Part shown: positions 43,770 through 53,051 of the stretch, one piece after another | How positions within the stretch are numbered: the first letter of the stretch is position 1 | How the letters are laid out: each line of letters opens with the position of its first letter | From: Lactobacillus xujianguonis | GTDB taxonomy: Bacteria; Bacillota; Bacilli; Lactobacillales; Lactobacillaceae | NCBI RefSeq assembly: GCF_004009905.1 | Contig: NZ_ML136872.1 | Location: 62,001-126,000, forward strand | Reading direction: 5' to 3' | DNA length: 64,000 nucleotides | Position numbers and translations under genes: made by a program | Notes under the pieces: generated by a model | Told to the model about the DNA's origin: nothing | What the model saw: only the letters and a program-made list of their open reading frames with translations | The model's database searches: none

Positions 43770-46166
43770 TTAAATGATGCGTTCGGGTTCATTATCGATA
43801 TAAACATTCAAACCATATTTTTTAATCTCTTGGGCTGAATATTGAATTTGATGTAGTAGCGAATTAAGATTCATTTCTTTTTTATATTTTACCAGTATTT
43901 GGTAATAATATTGATTTTTTAAACGAGAAATTGCACTTGGAGTAGGTCCGAGAATGATTGTTTCGGGGTGTAAATTTCGCGTTAGGCGTCTTTTAATGCG
44001 AAAAGCTTCCTGGGCTGCATGCTGTTCATTCTTTGAAGCAACTGAAATTAACACCGTGTAAAAATACGGTGGATAATTACCAGCATGCCGGACGCGCATT
44101 TCATAACCATAGAAGCGTTCATAATCCTGACTTTGAGCTAATTTAATTGCATAATGATCAGGATTGTAGGTCTGAATTAACACTTCGCCTGTTTTCTCTG
44201 CCCGCCCTGCTCGGCCTGAAACTTGCGTTAATAATTCAAAAGTTCGTTCTGAGGAATTATAATCTGGCACCCATAAACTTGTGTCAGCACTAATCACACC
44301 GACTAAAGTAACATTAGGGAAGTCTAATCCCTTAGCAATCATTTGCGTTCCAAGTAAAATATCAGCTTCATGATTGCCAAATGCATCTAAGATTTTCTTA
44401 TAACTGCCCTTTCTTCTAGTCGTATCCACATCCATACGCAAAATACGTACTCCTGGAAGAAGTTCTTCTAATTCTTCTTGAACTTTTTGCGTACCAGTTC
44501 CTAAAAAGCGAATATGCTCACTTTGACATTGCGGACAACGTTGCGGAATTGGCTCAGTATAACCGCAATAGTGGCATTGCATCATGCCTGTATCTTTATG
44601 CATGGTCAAGGATAAATCACAATTAGGACACTTCATAACGTAACCACATTCCCGGCAAAGCATAAAATTGGCGAATCCGCGCCGATTTAACATCAGAATA
44701 ACTTGTTCTTTTTTGGCAAGCCGGTCTTTAATGGCGTCCACTAATTCAACAGATAAATCAAATTGACCGCCGGCAAATTGTACATGCTTTAAATCAATGA
44801 TTTTAACCTCTGGCAGTTTCTTTTGATTTGCTCGTTTAGTTAAGCGTAAAAGTTCATAGACACCCTTTTGTGCCCGGGCACGGCTACCTAGTGACGGGGT
44901 AGCACTTCCTAAGACTAAGGGACAGTGATTATAATGACTGCGCCAAATAGCCACGTCTCGTGCGTGATAACGAGGATTGTCCTCTTGTTTATAAGAAGAT
45001 TCATGTTCCTCATCAATTACAATCAAACCGATATTATCTAAAGGAGCAAAAACAGCACTCCGCGCTCCAACTACGACCCGCGCTTCACCACGACGAATCC
45101 GGCGCCATTCATCATAAAGCTCCCCTTCTGATAATCCACTATGTAGAACCGCAACTTCACCGCCAAAACGTGCCTTCACCTGGCGCACCATTTGCGGAGT
45201 TAAAGAAATTTCAGGTACCAGCATTAAGGCGTTGCGCCCTTCAGCCAAAGTTTTACTGATTGCATGCAAATATACTTCCGTTTTACCACTACCAGTAATC
45301 CCTTCAAGCAAGAAGGTTTGATCCTGCTTTTCTTCAATTGCAGTCGTAATCTTGCTCAAAGCTGCTGTTTGTTCGTCGTTTAAAGTAACTTTTTTGTCAG
45401 GTTGATCTTCATCAAAACCCGCTAACGGATCCCGATAAACTTCAACAGCTTGTTTCTTTAACCACTTTTTCTTAACTGCGGCCGTTAAAGTTGCAGTATT
45501 AACGCCCGCTTCTTTTTCCAATTCTACTTGTCGCTTAGGATAGGCATCATAGTGCTGAATAATATCTTGCAATAAATGGCGTTGGTTAACTGCATTTGGC
45601 CTAACTGATGCTAAGATTTTTTCATATTCAGCCTTACTCTGACAAAGTTGGTATTCATTTTCGGTTTTCTTTTTAGCCCGGTTTTCGACTAAATATTCGA
45701 TCTTAGCCTCATCATGGCGTAATAGTTTTCTTGCTAAAGCAATTTGCTTAACATCGGTCATCTTGTTCAGATCAACCGGATCTCCTTGAAAAAGCGGTAA
45801 TTGTTTTGCTTTTTCAGTTAAAGGAGTCAAGATCTTGCGGTAATTAGCCCGCATTACTCTTGGCAACATCGTTTTTAAAATTGAAATCCGATAAGAAAAA
45901 ACATGATCGGCTAGATCGGCTGAAAGTTGTACTAATTCAGGTGTTAAAGGTGGCATTTCATCGACAACTAATAAGAGGTCTTTTAATTTACCTTGAAACT
46001 GACTAGTTTCAGATAGACCAACAACAAAACCTTGCAATTTTCTTGGTCCAAAAGGCACAAAAACGCGAGAGCCGACTTCAACATCTTGCAGTTCATCGGG
46101 AACATGATATTCAAAAATTCGATCAGTCTGCTTAGCAGCTATATCTACAATAACCTGAGCAATCAT
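43770..46166 (-). CDS. priA: Primosomal protein N' (helicase PriA)
   Basis: A 798-residue replication-restart helicase. The N-terminal 3'-DNA-binding domain starts MIAQVIVDIAAKQTDR. The helicase core has Walker A LLEGITGSGKTEVYL, the DEEH box VIDEEHESSYKQ and GSATPSLGS. A zinc-binding insert has eight cysteines (CRECGYVMKCPNC and then CHYC and CPQC). The helicase C-terminal motif QVSGRAGRAEK is intact. ATG 46166 follows AAGGTGA; the frame extends 12 codons upstream across an intergenic palindrome. The neighbour coaBC, usual between rpoZ and priA, is missing. Confidence 0.96.
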   Translation of the reverse strand: MIAQVIVDIAAKQTDRIFEYHVPDELQDVEVGSRVFVPFGPRKLQGFVVGLSETSQFQGKLKDLLLVVDEMPPLTPELVQLSADLADHVFSYRISILKTMLPRVMRANYRKILTPLTEKAKQLPLFQGDPVDLNKMTDVKQIALARKLLRHDEAKIEYLVENRAKKKTENEYQLCQSKAEYEKILASVRPNAVNQRHLLQDIIQHYDAYPKRQVELEKEAGVNTATLTAAVKKKWLKKQAVEVYRDPLAGFDEDQPDKKVTLNDEQTAALSKITTAIEEKQDQTFLLEGITGSGKTEVYLHAISKTLAEGRNALMLVPEISLTPQMVRQVKARFGGEVAVLHSGLSEGELYDEWRRIRRGEARVVVGARSAVFAPLDNIGLIVIDEEHESSYKQEDNPRYHARDVAIWRSHYNHCPLVLGSATPSLGSRARAQKGVYELLRLTKRANQKKLPEVKIIDLKHVQFAGGQFDLSVELVDAIKDRLAKKEQVILMLNRRGFANFMLCRECGYVMKCPNCDLSLTMHKDTGMMQCHYCGYTEPIPQRCPQCQSEHIRFLGTGTQKVQEELEELLPGVRILRMDVDTTRRKGSYKKILDAFGNHEADILLGTQMIAKGLDFPNVTLVGVISADTSLWVPDYNSSERTFELLTQVSGRAGRAEKTGEVLIQTYNPDHYAIKLAQSQDYERFYGYEMRVRHAGNYPPYFYTVLISVASKNEQHAAQEAFRIKRRLTRNLHPETIILGPTPSAISRLKNQYYYQILVKYKKEMNLNSLLHQIQYSAQEIKKYGLNVYIDNEPERII

Positions 46167-46183
46167 TTTATCACCTTGCAAAA

Positions 46184-46213
46184 AATGACCTCCATTGATC
46201 AATGGAGGTCATT
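46184..46213 (-). terminator. Perfect 30-bp palindrome between rpoZ and priA
   Basis: AATGACCTCCATTGATC and its exact complement form a perfect 30-bp palindrome followed on the minus strand by T-rich TTTTTTGCAAGG. It lies 4 bp after the rpoZ stop, and the priA ribosome binding site follows the T-run directly. It looks like a terminator or attenuator that reduces priA expression. Confidence 0.7.
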
Positions 46214-46217
46214 CACT

Positions 46218-46445
46218 TTAATCATCAACGAGATTAACTTCTCTATGAGCCGGATCAACTGTTACTTTACCAGCGGCAATTTCTTCTAATGCTTTGCCAA
46301 CTGCCTTATCACATTTGAAGCTACTTAAAGTAGGTGGATCACCTGCTTCAAGTTCATGAGCTCTTTTAGCAGCTAAAACTGATAGTGAATAACGTGAATC
46401 AACGTGTGACAGTAATTTATCAATTGATGGGTATGTAATTCTCAT
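46218..46445 (-). CDS. rpoZ: RNA polymerase omega subunit
   Basis: A 75-residue omega subunit ([32 protein letters not shown]...), with the conserved S-R-Y-S-L-x-x-x-A-A-K-R-A pattern. It assists folding and assembly of the beta-prime subunit. It lies 2 bp after gmk, the conserved gmk-rpoZ pair. A perfect palindrome follows the stop. Length is normal for Lactobacillales. Confidence 0.95.
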   Translation of the reverse strand: MRITYPSIDKLLSHVDSRYSLSVLAAKRAHELEAGDPPTLSSFKCDKAVGKALEEIAAGKVTVDPAHREVNLVDD

Positions 46446-46447
46446 AG

Positions 46448-47062
46448 TTAATCCTCCCTGACCATTTTACGGTAGTCATCAATAACTCGCTTAACGCTAA
46501 CATGTTCTGCGTCAACAATCGCCTTAATATGATCGACGGCATTGGCAACAGTATCATTAACTACCGCATAATCATAATCTTGCATTACTAAGATTTCCTT
46601 ACGGGCTTGTTTAATTCGACCCATAATCACATCTTCAGATTCTGTACCGCGCCGCTCTAAGCGCAAGTGCAAAGTATGTAAGTCTGGCGGTGTCAAGAAA
46701 ATAAAGACTCCGTCTGGCATCTTTTCACGAACTTTTCTTGCACCATTAACATCGATTTCCAATAAAACATCCTTACCTTCATCTAGCATCTTCTTAACTG
46801 GTGCCAGAGGAGTACCGTAATGATGTCCAACGTATTCATTATATTCCAGAAGTTCACCTTGGTTAATAGCTTCTTGAAAACGTTCTTCACTTACAAAGAA
46901 ATAATCTTTACCATCGACTTCACCAGGGCGCGGCTTCCGAGTAGTCATTGATACTGAATACTCAAATGGAAAAACCTTGTTTTCAACAATTGCGCTCTTA
47001 ACAGTTCCTTTACCAACACCAGAAGGACCTGAAAGGACGAGTAACAAACCTTTATGTGCCAT
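46448..47062 (-). CDS. gmk: Guanylate kinase
   Basis: A 204-residue kinase that phosphorylates GMP to GDP. P-loop [13 protein letters not shown] near residue 10, then the GMP-binding region with [11 protein letters not shown]-type residues ([21 protein letters not shown]), [16 protein letters not shown] and [21 protein letters not shown] lies upstream of the ATG. It begins the gmk-rpoZ-priA transcript, with a promoter 19 bp upstream. Confidence 0.97.
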   Translation of the reverse strand: MAHKGLLLVLSGPSGVGKGTVKSAIVENKVFPFEYSVSMTTRKPRPGEVDGKDYFFVSEERFQEAINQGELLEYNEYVGHHYGTPLAPVKKMLDEGKDVLLEIDVNGARKVREKMPDGVFIFLTPPDLHTLHLRLERRGTESEDVIMGRIKQARKEILVMQDYDYAVVNDTVANAVDHIKAIVDAEHVSVKRVIDDYRKMVRED

Positions 47063-47080
47063 GCCAAACTCTCCTACAAA

Positions 47081-47109
47081 ATACTAATATAATTATTTTG
47101 CACTATCAA
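47081..47109 (-). promoter_or_regulatory. gmk-rpoZ-priA promoter
   Basis: TTGATA (47109-47104) and TAGTAT (47086-47081) on the minus strand, 17-bp spacer, 18 bp before the gmk ATG and downstream of the recN terminator. Confidence 0.65.
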
Positions 47110-47149
47110 TGGCTTATTTTCAAGTTTTCATGACTAAAAGAAGTGAGGA

Positions 47150-47184
47150 TGCTAAAAAGTCTGGGAATATTATTTCTCAGACTT
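47150..47184 (-). terminator. recN operon terminator
   Basis: AAGTCTGAGAA / TTCCCAGACTT on the minus strand with a 6-nt loop, then TTTTTAGC, 5 bp after the recN stop. Confidence 0.8.
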
Positions 47185-47188
47185 CCAC

Positions 47189-48874
47189 TTATTTTTTCTC
47201 TTTAAAACTCCGCATTAAGTCTACTGCATTCTGCTTAGCCGCATCAGTAACATCACTGCCTGCCATCATTTGCGCAATCGCAGTAATTGTCTCTTCCGTT
47301 GTCAACGGTCCAACTTGCGTAAAGGTGGCACCGTCTTTAACTTCCTTAGCAACTAAGTAACGTTGGTCCCCAGCTGCAGCTACTTGCGGTGAGTGAGTAA
47401 TCGTAATTACTTGCTTATTTTCACCAATTGAATGCATCTTGCGTCCAATGGCTGCTGAAACTCGACCAGAAACTCCAGTATCAATTTCATCAAAAATCAT
47501 CGTCCCAACTGGTTCAACCTTACTGAAGATTGCCTTCAAAGCTAAAATCAGCCGTGATTGTTCCCCACCAGAAACTATCTTAACTAATGGCATTAAATCT
47601 TCACCAGGGTTAGGCGCAATTAAGAAAACAATCGCATCGGTTCCTTTACTAGTAAAAGTTTTAGTTTCTTCAAAATTAATTGAAAACCGCGCTTTTTCCA
47701 TGTAAAGATCAGCTAGTTCCTGTTTAATTTGGTGTTCCAATTGTTGAGCCACCTTCTCGCGGATTTGGTGTAATTCACGCGCTTGCTCAGTTAATTTTTC
47801 TTCTAACTTAGAAACCTCAGCCTGTAATTTTTCTTCATCAAGGCCACCAGTTTCAAATTGACTTAATTCTTTTTGAACCTTTGCATAAAACTTAAACACA
47901 TCGGCTAAAGTTGGACCATACTTTTTCTTAAGCGAATTCAAAGTGTCCAAGCGGTTAGTCACATATTGGAAACGCTCCTCATCAAAGTCGATGGAATCCA
48001 TTAAATTAGACAATTCACTGCGAGCATCATTGAGCGCATAAACGCCATCATCAACAGTCTTGGCAAAATCCTTAAACTTATTACCAAACTCAGTTAAATC
48101 AGTAGCTGCGTTTTGGGCATCCCCTAACAAAGTGGCAATCCCATGCTCATCATCGTCATACAACTGCATAAAATAATTTGCGGTATCCGCAATCTTTTGG
48201 TAATTGTTTAATTCGTTGTATTCATCTTCTAATTTTTCATCTTCGTCAGGATCTTCTAGATTAGCTGCCTCTAATTCATCATTTTGAAATTGCAAAATAT
48301 CTTGCTTTTGGGCTAATTCCTGCGCACCTTGACGCAAATGACGCAATTGACTGGTATATTTTTGCCATTTGGCAAAATTAATTTGATAAGCAGCTAACTG
48401 ATCATGAAAAGCTTGATCAGCATAATTATCAACTAAATCAATTTGCCGATCCTGATCCATTAAAATTTGCTGGTCATTTTGACCATGAATATCAACTAAA
48501 TAATTGCCAATTTCTCGCAAGACATTAATCGTCGTTAGTTGACCATTAATTCGCACCACATTGCGGCCCTGAATTGCTAATTCACGACTAATAACTAACT
48601 GATCATCGTCATGCGGCAAACCATATTGTTCACACAGCTGTGAAATCTTTTCTTTTTGGCCTTTTAAGGCAAAAAGACCCGTAATAACTGCTTTTTTTTC
48701 GCCACTGCGGATCATTTCTTTTTGACCACGACCGCCCATTAATAAAGAAACGGCATCAATTAAGATCGACTTACCAGCCCCTGTTTCCCCAATTAAGACA
48801 GTCATTTTCTCTTGAAAGCGAACCTTTAAGCTCTTAATAATGGCAAAATTTTTAATATCTAATTCCACTAACAT
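47189..48874 (-). CDS. recN: DNA repair protein RecN
   Basis: A 561-residue SMC-like ATPase for double-strand break repair. N-terminal head: MLVELDIKNFAIIKSLKV and Walker A GETGAGKSI; two coiled-coil stretches (about 150-210 and 290-370). C-terminal head: SGGEQSRLILALKAIF and Walker B MIFDEIDTGVSG, ending with HSPQVAA. It is the last gene of the folD-xseA-xseB-ispA-tlyA-recN operon, 10 bp after tlyA. The arginine/ahrC-type regulator gene that often sits between tlyA and recN is absent. No SOS box was seen nearby. Confidence 0.96.
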   Translation of the reverse strand: MLVELDIKNFAIIKSLKVRFQEKMTVLIGETGAGKSILIDAVSLLMGGRGQKEMIRSGEKKAVITGLFALKGQKEKISQLCEQYGLPHDDDQLVISRELAIQGRNVVRINGQLTTINVLREIGNYLVDIHGQNDQQILMDQDRQIDLVDNYADQAFHDQLAAYQINFAKWQKYTSQLRHLRQGAQELAQKQDILQFQNDELEAANLEDPDEDEKLEDEYNELNNYQKIADTANYFMQLYDDDEHGIATLLGDAQNAATDLTEFGNKFKDFAKTVDDGVYALNDARSELSNLMDSIDFDEERFQYVTNRLDTLNSLKKKYGPTLADVFKFYAKVQKELSQFETGGLDEEKLQAEVSKLEEKLTEQARELHQIREKVAQQLEHQIKQELADLYMEKARFSINFEETKTFTSKGTDAIVFLIAPNPGEDLMPLVKIVSGGEQSRLILALKAIFSKVEPVGTMIFDEIDTGVSGRVSAAIGRKMHSIGENKQVITITHSPQVAAAGDQRYLVAKEVKDGATFTQVGPLTTEETITAIAQMMAGSDVTDAAKQNAVDLMRSFKEKK

Positions 48875-48884
48875 TAAAAATCAC

Positions 48885-49697
48885 CTACAAACCATTTACT
48901 GCCCGTTCAACAACTTCACCAGCTTCACCAGACCAGAGCTTTTGACCACCATGGGCTTCATCTTTTTGTAAATGAATCAAAAATTCAATGTTGCCTTTAC
49001 CACCTTTAATTGGTGAATAATCAACACCTAAGACATCAAAGCCAATTTTCATTGCTTCATTCATCGTATGCTCAATTACTTGCCGATGTACTTCGTGATC
49101 ATGAACAATACCATGCTTACCAACATTTTCTGGACCAGCTTCAAATTGCGGTTTAATTAGACAAACTGCATCGCATTGATCTTTTAAGATGGCATACATC
49201 GGCGGCATGATTAAGTCCAAAGAAATAAAAGAAACATCAGTCATGGCAAAATCAGGTAAACCTTGATCAAAATCTTCGGGCTTACTGTAACGGAAATTCT
49301 GCTTTTCCATGACAACTACGCGTGGATCATCGCGCAACTGCCAAGCCAATTGATTATAGCCTACATCTAAGGCATAAACCATCTTGGCGCCATTTTGCAG
49401 GGCCACATCAGTAAAACCACCAGTTGAAGCCCCAATATCAAGGCAGATCTTGTCTTTTAGATCAATATTGAATACCTTTAAGGCTTTTTCTAGTTTAAAA
49501 CCACCACGAGAAACATATTTCTTACCATCATCTTTAACAATAAATTTTTCATCAAGCGGAAACTTGGTACCACTTTTATCAATTCTTTGATGATTATGAT
49601 CTTGCACTAGTCCAGCCATAATCGCTCTTTGAGCTTGCGAACGGGAATGAAAAATCCCTTGTTCAGCTAATAAAACATCTGCTCTTTCTTTTGCCAT
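48885..49697 (-). CDS. tlyA: TlyA-family rRNA methyltransferase
   Basis: A 270-residue protein with an N-terminal S4 RNA-binding domain (about 1-60, KERADVLLAEQGIFHSRSQAQRAIMAGLV). An FtsJ-like methyltransferase domain follows, with SAM motif ICLDIGASTGGFTDVALQNGA, then MTDVSFISLDLIMP and the C-terminal LIKPQFEAGPENVGKHGIV. Annotated hemolysins of this family are 2'-O-ribose methyltransferases of rRNA; a hemolytic role is not supported. It starts next to ispA (ATG directly after its stop) and precedes recN by 10 bp. The dxs gene commonly placed between ispA and tlyA is absent. Confidence 0.94.
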   Translation of the reverse strand: MAKERADVLLAEQGIFHSRSQAQRAIMAGLVQDHNHQRIDKSGTKFPLDEKFIVKDDGKKYVSRGGFKLEKALKVFNIDLKDKICLDIGASTGGFTDVALQNGAKMVYALDVGYNQLAWQLRDDPRVVVMEKQNFRYSKPEDFDQGLPDFAMTDVSFISLDLIMPPMYAILKDQCDAVCLIKPQFEAGPENVGKHGIVHDHEVHRQVIEHTMNEAMKIGFDVLGVDYSPIKGGKGNIEFLIHLQKDEAHGGQKLWSGEAGEVVERAVNGL

Positions 49698-50567
49698 TTA
49701 TAGCACCTTTTGATATAAAGCTAAAAAGCCTGCCAAAACTTCACCATTCAAGCCATGAAGATCATCTTGGGCTTGCTTAATTAAGTCACGTAATTCTTGA
49801 CGACTACGATCAATTCCAAGCAAGGTCAAAGTATTATTCTTTCCCTCTTCTTGATCCTTGTGAGTAGCTTTTCCAGCTTCTTCACTAGTTTCAACAACAT
49901 CGACTAAATCATCATAAATTTGGTAAGAACGGCCAAAGACCTTAGCAAAGCCAACTAGCTTGACTTGTTCAACTTGGCTAGCTTTAGCATAAACAGCTGC
50001 CATTTCAACACTAGCTTGAATTAAGCACCCAGTCTTAAGCCATTCCATGCGATTGATAAACTTAGCATCCCCGGCAACACTAGCATTATTAGTAGAATCA
50101 ATATCTAAATATTGGCCCCCAACCATACCGTTGGGACCAACAGCTTGGGTAATAATCGCAACCAGCTTAGCAGAATTACTGCCTTCTGCAATCCACTGAA
50201 TTCCCATTGGTAGTAAAGCATCCCCAGCTAAAATAGCTTCAGCTTCACCCCATTTTTTATGACTAGTCAATTTACCGCGACGATAATCATCATTGTCCAT
50301 CGCTGGTAAATCATCATGAATTAAAGAATAGGTGTGGATTAACTCAATCCCACAGGCAATTCTTACTTCAGTAGTGGTAATTTCTTTACCTAAAGCATTC
50401 AAAGTTGCTAAAAACAACAATGGTCTTAATCTCTTACCACCAGCCATCACTGAGTAAGCCATGATTTGACTAATCTTTTGATCATCAACTTCACTAGCTA
50501 AGTATTCTTCTAAATACTGATTAATAACTGGTGTCCATTCTTCTTGAAAATATTTAAAAGCTGACAT
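49698..50567 (-). CDS. ispA: Farnesyl diphosphate synthase (IspA-type)
   Basis: A 289-residue trans-prenyltransferase that builds farnesyl (or geranyl) diphosphate, precursor for undecaprenyl phosphate used in cell-wall synthesis. The first aspartate motif is LIHDDLPAMDNDDYRRG, the second YQIYDDLVDV; GGKRLRPLL binds the substrate diphosphate. It lies 2 bp after xseB in the common xseA-xseB-ispA order. With no dxs beside it, isoprenoid units probably come from the mevalonate route, as known for lactobacilli. Chain length specificity is inferred from the family. Confidence 0.93.
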   Translation of the reverse strand: MSAFKYFQEEWTPVINQYLEEYLASEVDDQKISQIMAYSVMAGGKRLRPLLFLATLNALGKEITTTEVRIACGIELIHTYSLIHDDLPAMDNDDYRRGKLTSHKKWGEAEAILAGDALLPMGIQWIAEGSNSAKLVAIITQAVGPNGMVGGQYLDIDSTNNASVAGDAKFINRMEWLKTGCLIQASVEMAAVYAKASQVEQVKLVGFAKVFGRSYQIYDDLVDVVETSEEAGKATHKDQEEGKNNTLTLLGIDRSRQELRDLIKQAQDDLHGLNGEVLAGFLALYQKVL

Positions 50568-50569
50568 AA

Positions 50570-50812
50570 TTATTCCTCTGGTGCTGCGGCATTATTTGGA
50601 TCTAGTTTGTGTTCAGTTCCATCACTATCAATTAACTTAGCCACAGTTTCTTCGGCTTGAGTTAATTTTTGATCAAGATCGCGACTAATCTTGACTCCTT
50701 CTTGGAATTGCTTCAAGGCGTCTTCCAAAGGCACATTACCATTTTCAAGATTAGTGACTATTTCTTGCAAGCTCTTTAATTGTTCTTCAAAATTATTTTT
50801 CTTTGTTGCCAT
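50570..50812 (-). CDS. xseB: Exodeoxyribonuclease VII small subunit
   Basis: An 80-residue XseB (MATKKNNFEEQLKSLQEIVTNLENGNVPLEDALKQFQEGVK), the helical small subunit that binds XseA to degrade single-stranded DNA. ATG 50812 lies within the xseA end (20-bp overlap), with GAGGAAAG upstream. The family core LxxIVxxLExGxxxLExxLxxFxxG is intact. Residues after 65 form an acidic tail. Confidence 0.94.
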   Translation of the reverse strand: MATKKNNFEEQLKSLQEIVTNLENGNVPLEDALKQFQEGVKISRDLDQKLTQAEETVAKLIDSDGTEHKLDPNNAAAPEE

Positions 50813-52160
50813 TTTCTTTCCTCTCAACTGCTGTTATTGTAGCAACGGCTTTACCATCTTTAAAGTGTAAATTTAACTGCTCTTGCTGCTTTATCTGGGT
50901 GGTAGAACTAATCGTCTTTCCCTGATCATCTGTCGCATAAACAAAACCACGTTCAAGAGTTTTTAACGGGCTATAGTCATTCAACTGCTGTACAGCTTGG
51001 GCGAATTGATTACGCTCTTGACCTAGATAATGCTTAATTGCTGCAGCTAAATTTTGCGTGTAAAAACTACGTCTTTGTGCTAATTCTTTAATACGTTTAT
51101 CGGGACTAGCTGCTGACAAGCGCTGCGCTAATAAATGATAATTCTGCTTTGAGCGCTCAAGCTGGTTATTCATGCTATTAGCCAAACGCTGTTTTAATAA
51201 ATCAACGGTTTGAATCTGTTGATCATACAACCTGGTTGGCTCACGCAAAACGACCGAGTTCTTAATTCGTTTTAAAATGTCACGCTTTTGCCGAATAATT
51301 GTTTGCATGCTGGCTAGTAACCGACTACGCAATTGACTAATATTTGCTAACTCATCCGCTAAATTAGGCGTAGCATATTCAGCTGCAGCTGTTGGCGTTG
51401 CTGCACGAGCATCAGCTACCAAATCACAGAGGGTGGTATCTGTTTCATGTCCTACTGAAGAAATCACAGGCATTGGCATGTCATAGACTTGCCTTACTAC
51501 CTCTTCTTCATTAAATGGCCATAGATCTTCTAATGAACCACCACCACGGCCAATGATCATAACATCATATTCATCTCCGTGTGCAGCTATTTGCTTCATC
51601 GCATTAACTAGTGTCTCAGCAGCAGTATCCCCTTGCACTTGGGCAGGAAACAGATCGATTTCGGCATGAGGGAAACGCCGATTTGCTGTCACCATAATAT
51701 CGTGAATAACTGCCCCTGATGCACTAGTTACCACCGCGATTTTATCAGGAAAATGCGGCAACGGACGCTTATGTTCTGGATTAAATAAACCTTCCTTGGC
51801 CAGTTTTGCTTGCAATTGCTTTAGCTGCTCATAAAGGGCACCTAACCCTGCCGGTTCCATACTTTCAGCATAGAACTGATATGAACCTTGCGGTCCATAA
51901 ACACTTACATAACCGGTAACGTAGACCTTCATTCCCTCTTCGGGCTTAAATTTAACCTTATCAAAGTAGGAACGAAACATGACTACGTTAATTTTTGATT
52001 TTTCATCTTTTAATGAAAAATACTGGTGAGAATTCCTCCGAAAACGAAAATTGGATAATTCTCCCTGCAAGAAGACCTTGTGTAAGTATGGGTCATTTTT
52101 GAACTTTTGGGTAATATAATAGTTTAAATCTGTAACAGTCAGATACTTATTATCTGCCAT
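50793..52160 (-). CDS. xseA: Exodeoxyribonuclease VII large subunit
   Basis: A 455-residue XseA. The N-terminal OB fold (about 1-100) has YLHKVFLQGELSNFRFRRNSHQYFSLKDE. The catalytic domain carries PDKIAVVTSASGAVIHDI, the conserved IIGRGGGSLEDLWPFNEE and SSVGHETDTTLCDLVADARAATPTAAAE (seen at about 215-275). A long coiled coil and a C-terminal beta domain follow. It overlaps folD by 11 bp and xseB by 20 bp, indicating tight coupling. Confidence 0.96.
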   Translation of the reverse strand: MADNKYLTVTDLNYYITQKFKNDPYLHKVFLQGELSNFRFRRNSHQYFSLKDEKSKINVVMFRSYFDKVKFKPEEGMKVYVTGYVSVYGPQGSYQFYAESMEPAGLGALYEQLKQLQAKLAKEGLFNPEHKRPLPHFPDKIAVVTSASGAVIHDIMVTANRRFPHAEIDLFPAQVQGDTAAETLVNAMKQIAAHGDEYDVMIIGRGGGSLEDLWPFNEEEVVRQVYDMPMPVISSVGHETDTTLCDLVADARAATPTAAAEYATPNLADELANISQLRSRLLASMQTIIRQKRDILKRIKNSVVLREPTRLYDQQIQTVDLLKQRLANSMNNQLERSKQNYHLLAQRLSAASPDKRIKELAQRRSFYTQNLAAAIKHYLGQERNQFAQAVQQLNDYSPLKTLERGFVYATDDQGKTISSTTQIKQQEQLNLHFKDGKAVATITAVERKENGNKEK

Positions 52161-52998
52161 TTGCTCTCCTTGTTAACTTAACGACTTGCTCCATTAAGGA
52201 TTCGACCGTTAATGGACCAACACCACCTGGGACCGGTGTAATCCAGCTAGCTTTTTCTTTAACTTCGTCAAAAGCAACGTCACCAACTAATTTACCATTG
52301 ACATGATTAATACCGACGTCAACAACAACGGCGCCTTCTTTAATTTTATCAGCTGTAATCAAGTTAGCTTGACCTGCTGCAGAAACTACAATGTCAGCGT
52401 TCTTTAAGTAATATTCTGGATTTTGCGTCTTAGTATGTAAGAGTGAAACAGTCGCATTTCTCTCTTGCATTAAAGCAGCTAACGGTTTACCAACAATATT
52501 GCTGCGGCCAACAATGACAGCATCTTTACCAGCTAGTTCAATGCCATAATGATCAAACATGGCAATAATGCCGGATGGGGTTGCCGGCTCAACGAAGTGG
52601 TCACCTTGCCATAAGCGGCCCATATTGCTTGGTGTCAGGCCATCAACATCTTTAGCAGGATCAATGGTCTCCATCAAATGGTTAACATTAATTTGCTCGG
52701 GGGCTGGAAGTTGGACCATCACACCATAAACCTTAGGGTCAGCATTTAATTTTTTAATTAAATTAATGACGTCTTCTTCTGTTTCATCATTAGGAAGTTG
52801 ATAAATTTTTTCTTCAATGCCAATTCTTTCAGCCTGACGTTTTTTCGTCCGGACATAAAGTTTGCTAGCAGGATTGTCACCAATATTAATTACGCAAAAA
52901 AGTGGCTGAATTCCGTCATTTTTTAAAATCTTTACTGTTTCTTTTAATTTGTCTGCACGTAATTTTGCTAGTTCTTTTCCATTCAGAATCTTTCCCAT
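52150..52998 (-). CDS. folD: Bifunctional methylene-THF dehydrogenase / cyclohydrolase FolD
   Basis: A 282-residue FolD that makes 10-formyl-tetrahydrofolate from methylene-tetrahydrofolate. The catalytic region has KLYVRTKKRQAERIGI (conserved Tyr/Lys) and YGVMVQLPAP. The NADP site is VIVGRSNIVGKPLAALM, and the C-terminus has TPVPGGVGPLTVESLM. ATG 52998 follows AAGGAAG; the TTG at 53007 is in frame but its spacing is too short. It begins the folD-xseA-xseB-ispA-tlyA-recN set, after an attenuator-like hairpin behind nusB. Confidence 0.96.
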   Translation of the reverse strand: MGKILNGKELAKLRADKLKETVKILKNDGIQPLFCVINIGDNPASKLYVRTKKRQAERIGIEEKIYQLPNDETEEDVINLIKKLNADPKVYGVMVQLPAPEQINVNHLMETIDPAKDVDGLTPSNMGRLWQGDHFVEPATPSGIIAMFDHYGIELAGKDAVIVGRSNIVGKPLAALMQERNATVSLLHTKTQNPEYYLKNADIVVSAAGQANLITADKIKEGAVVVDVGINHVNGKLVGDVAFDEVKEKASWITPVPGGVGPLTVESLMEQVVKLTRRANGR

Positions 52999-53019
52999 CA
53001 ATATCAACTTCCTTTTCTA

Positions 53020-53047
53020 CAAAAATAGCCGGCAAATTGCCGACTAT
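53020..53047 (-). terminator. Internal terminator between nusB and folD
   Basis: ATAGTCGGC / GCCGGCTAT with a 5-nt loop on the minus strand, followed by TTTTTGT, 4 bp after the nusB stop. It probably ends part of the efp-asp23-nusB transcripts. Confidence 0.8.
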
Positions 53048-53051
53048 CAAT

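Noticed and set aside
48885-49697. Hemolysin function for the TlyA-family protein
   Set aside because: Domains are S4 plus FtsJ-like methyltransferase; no export signal or pore-forming feature.
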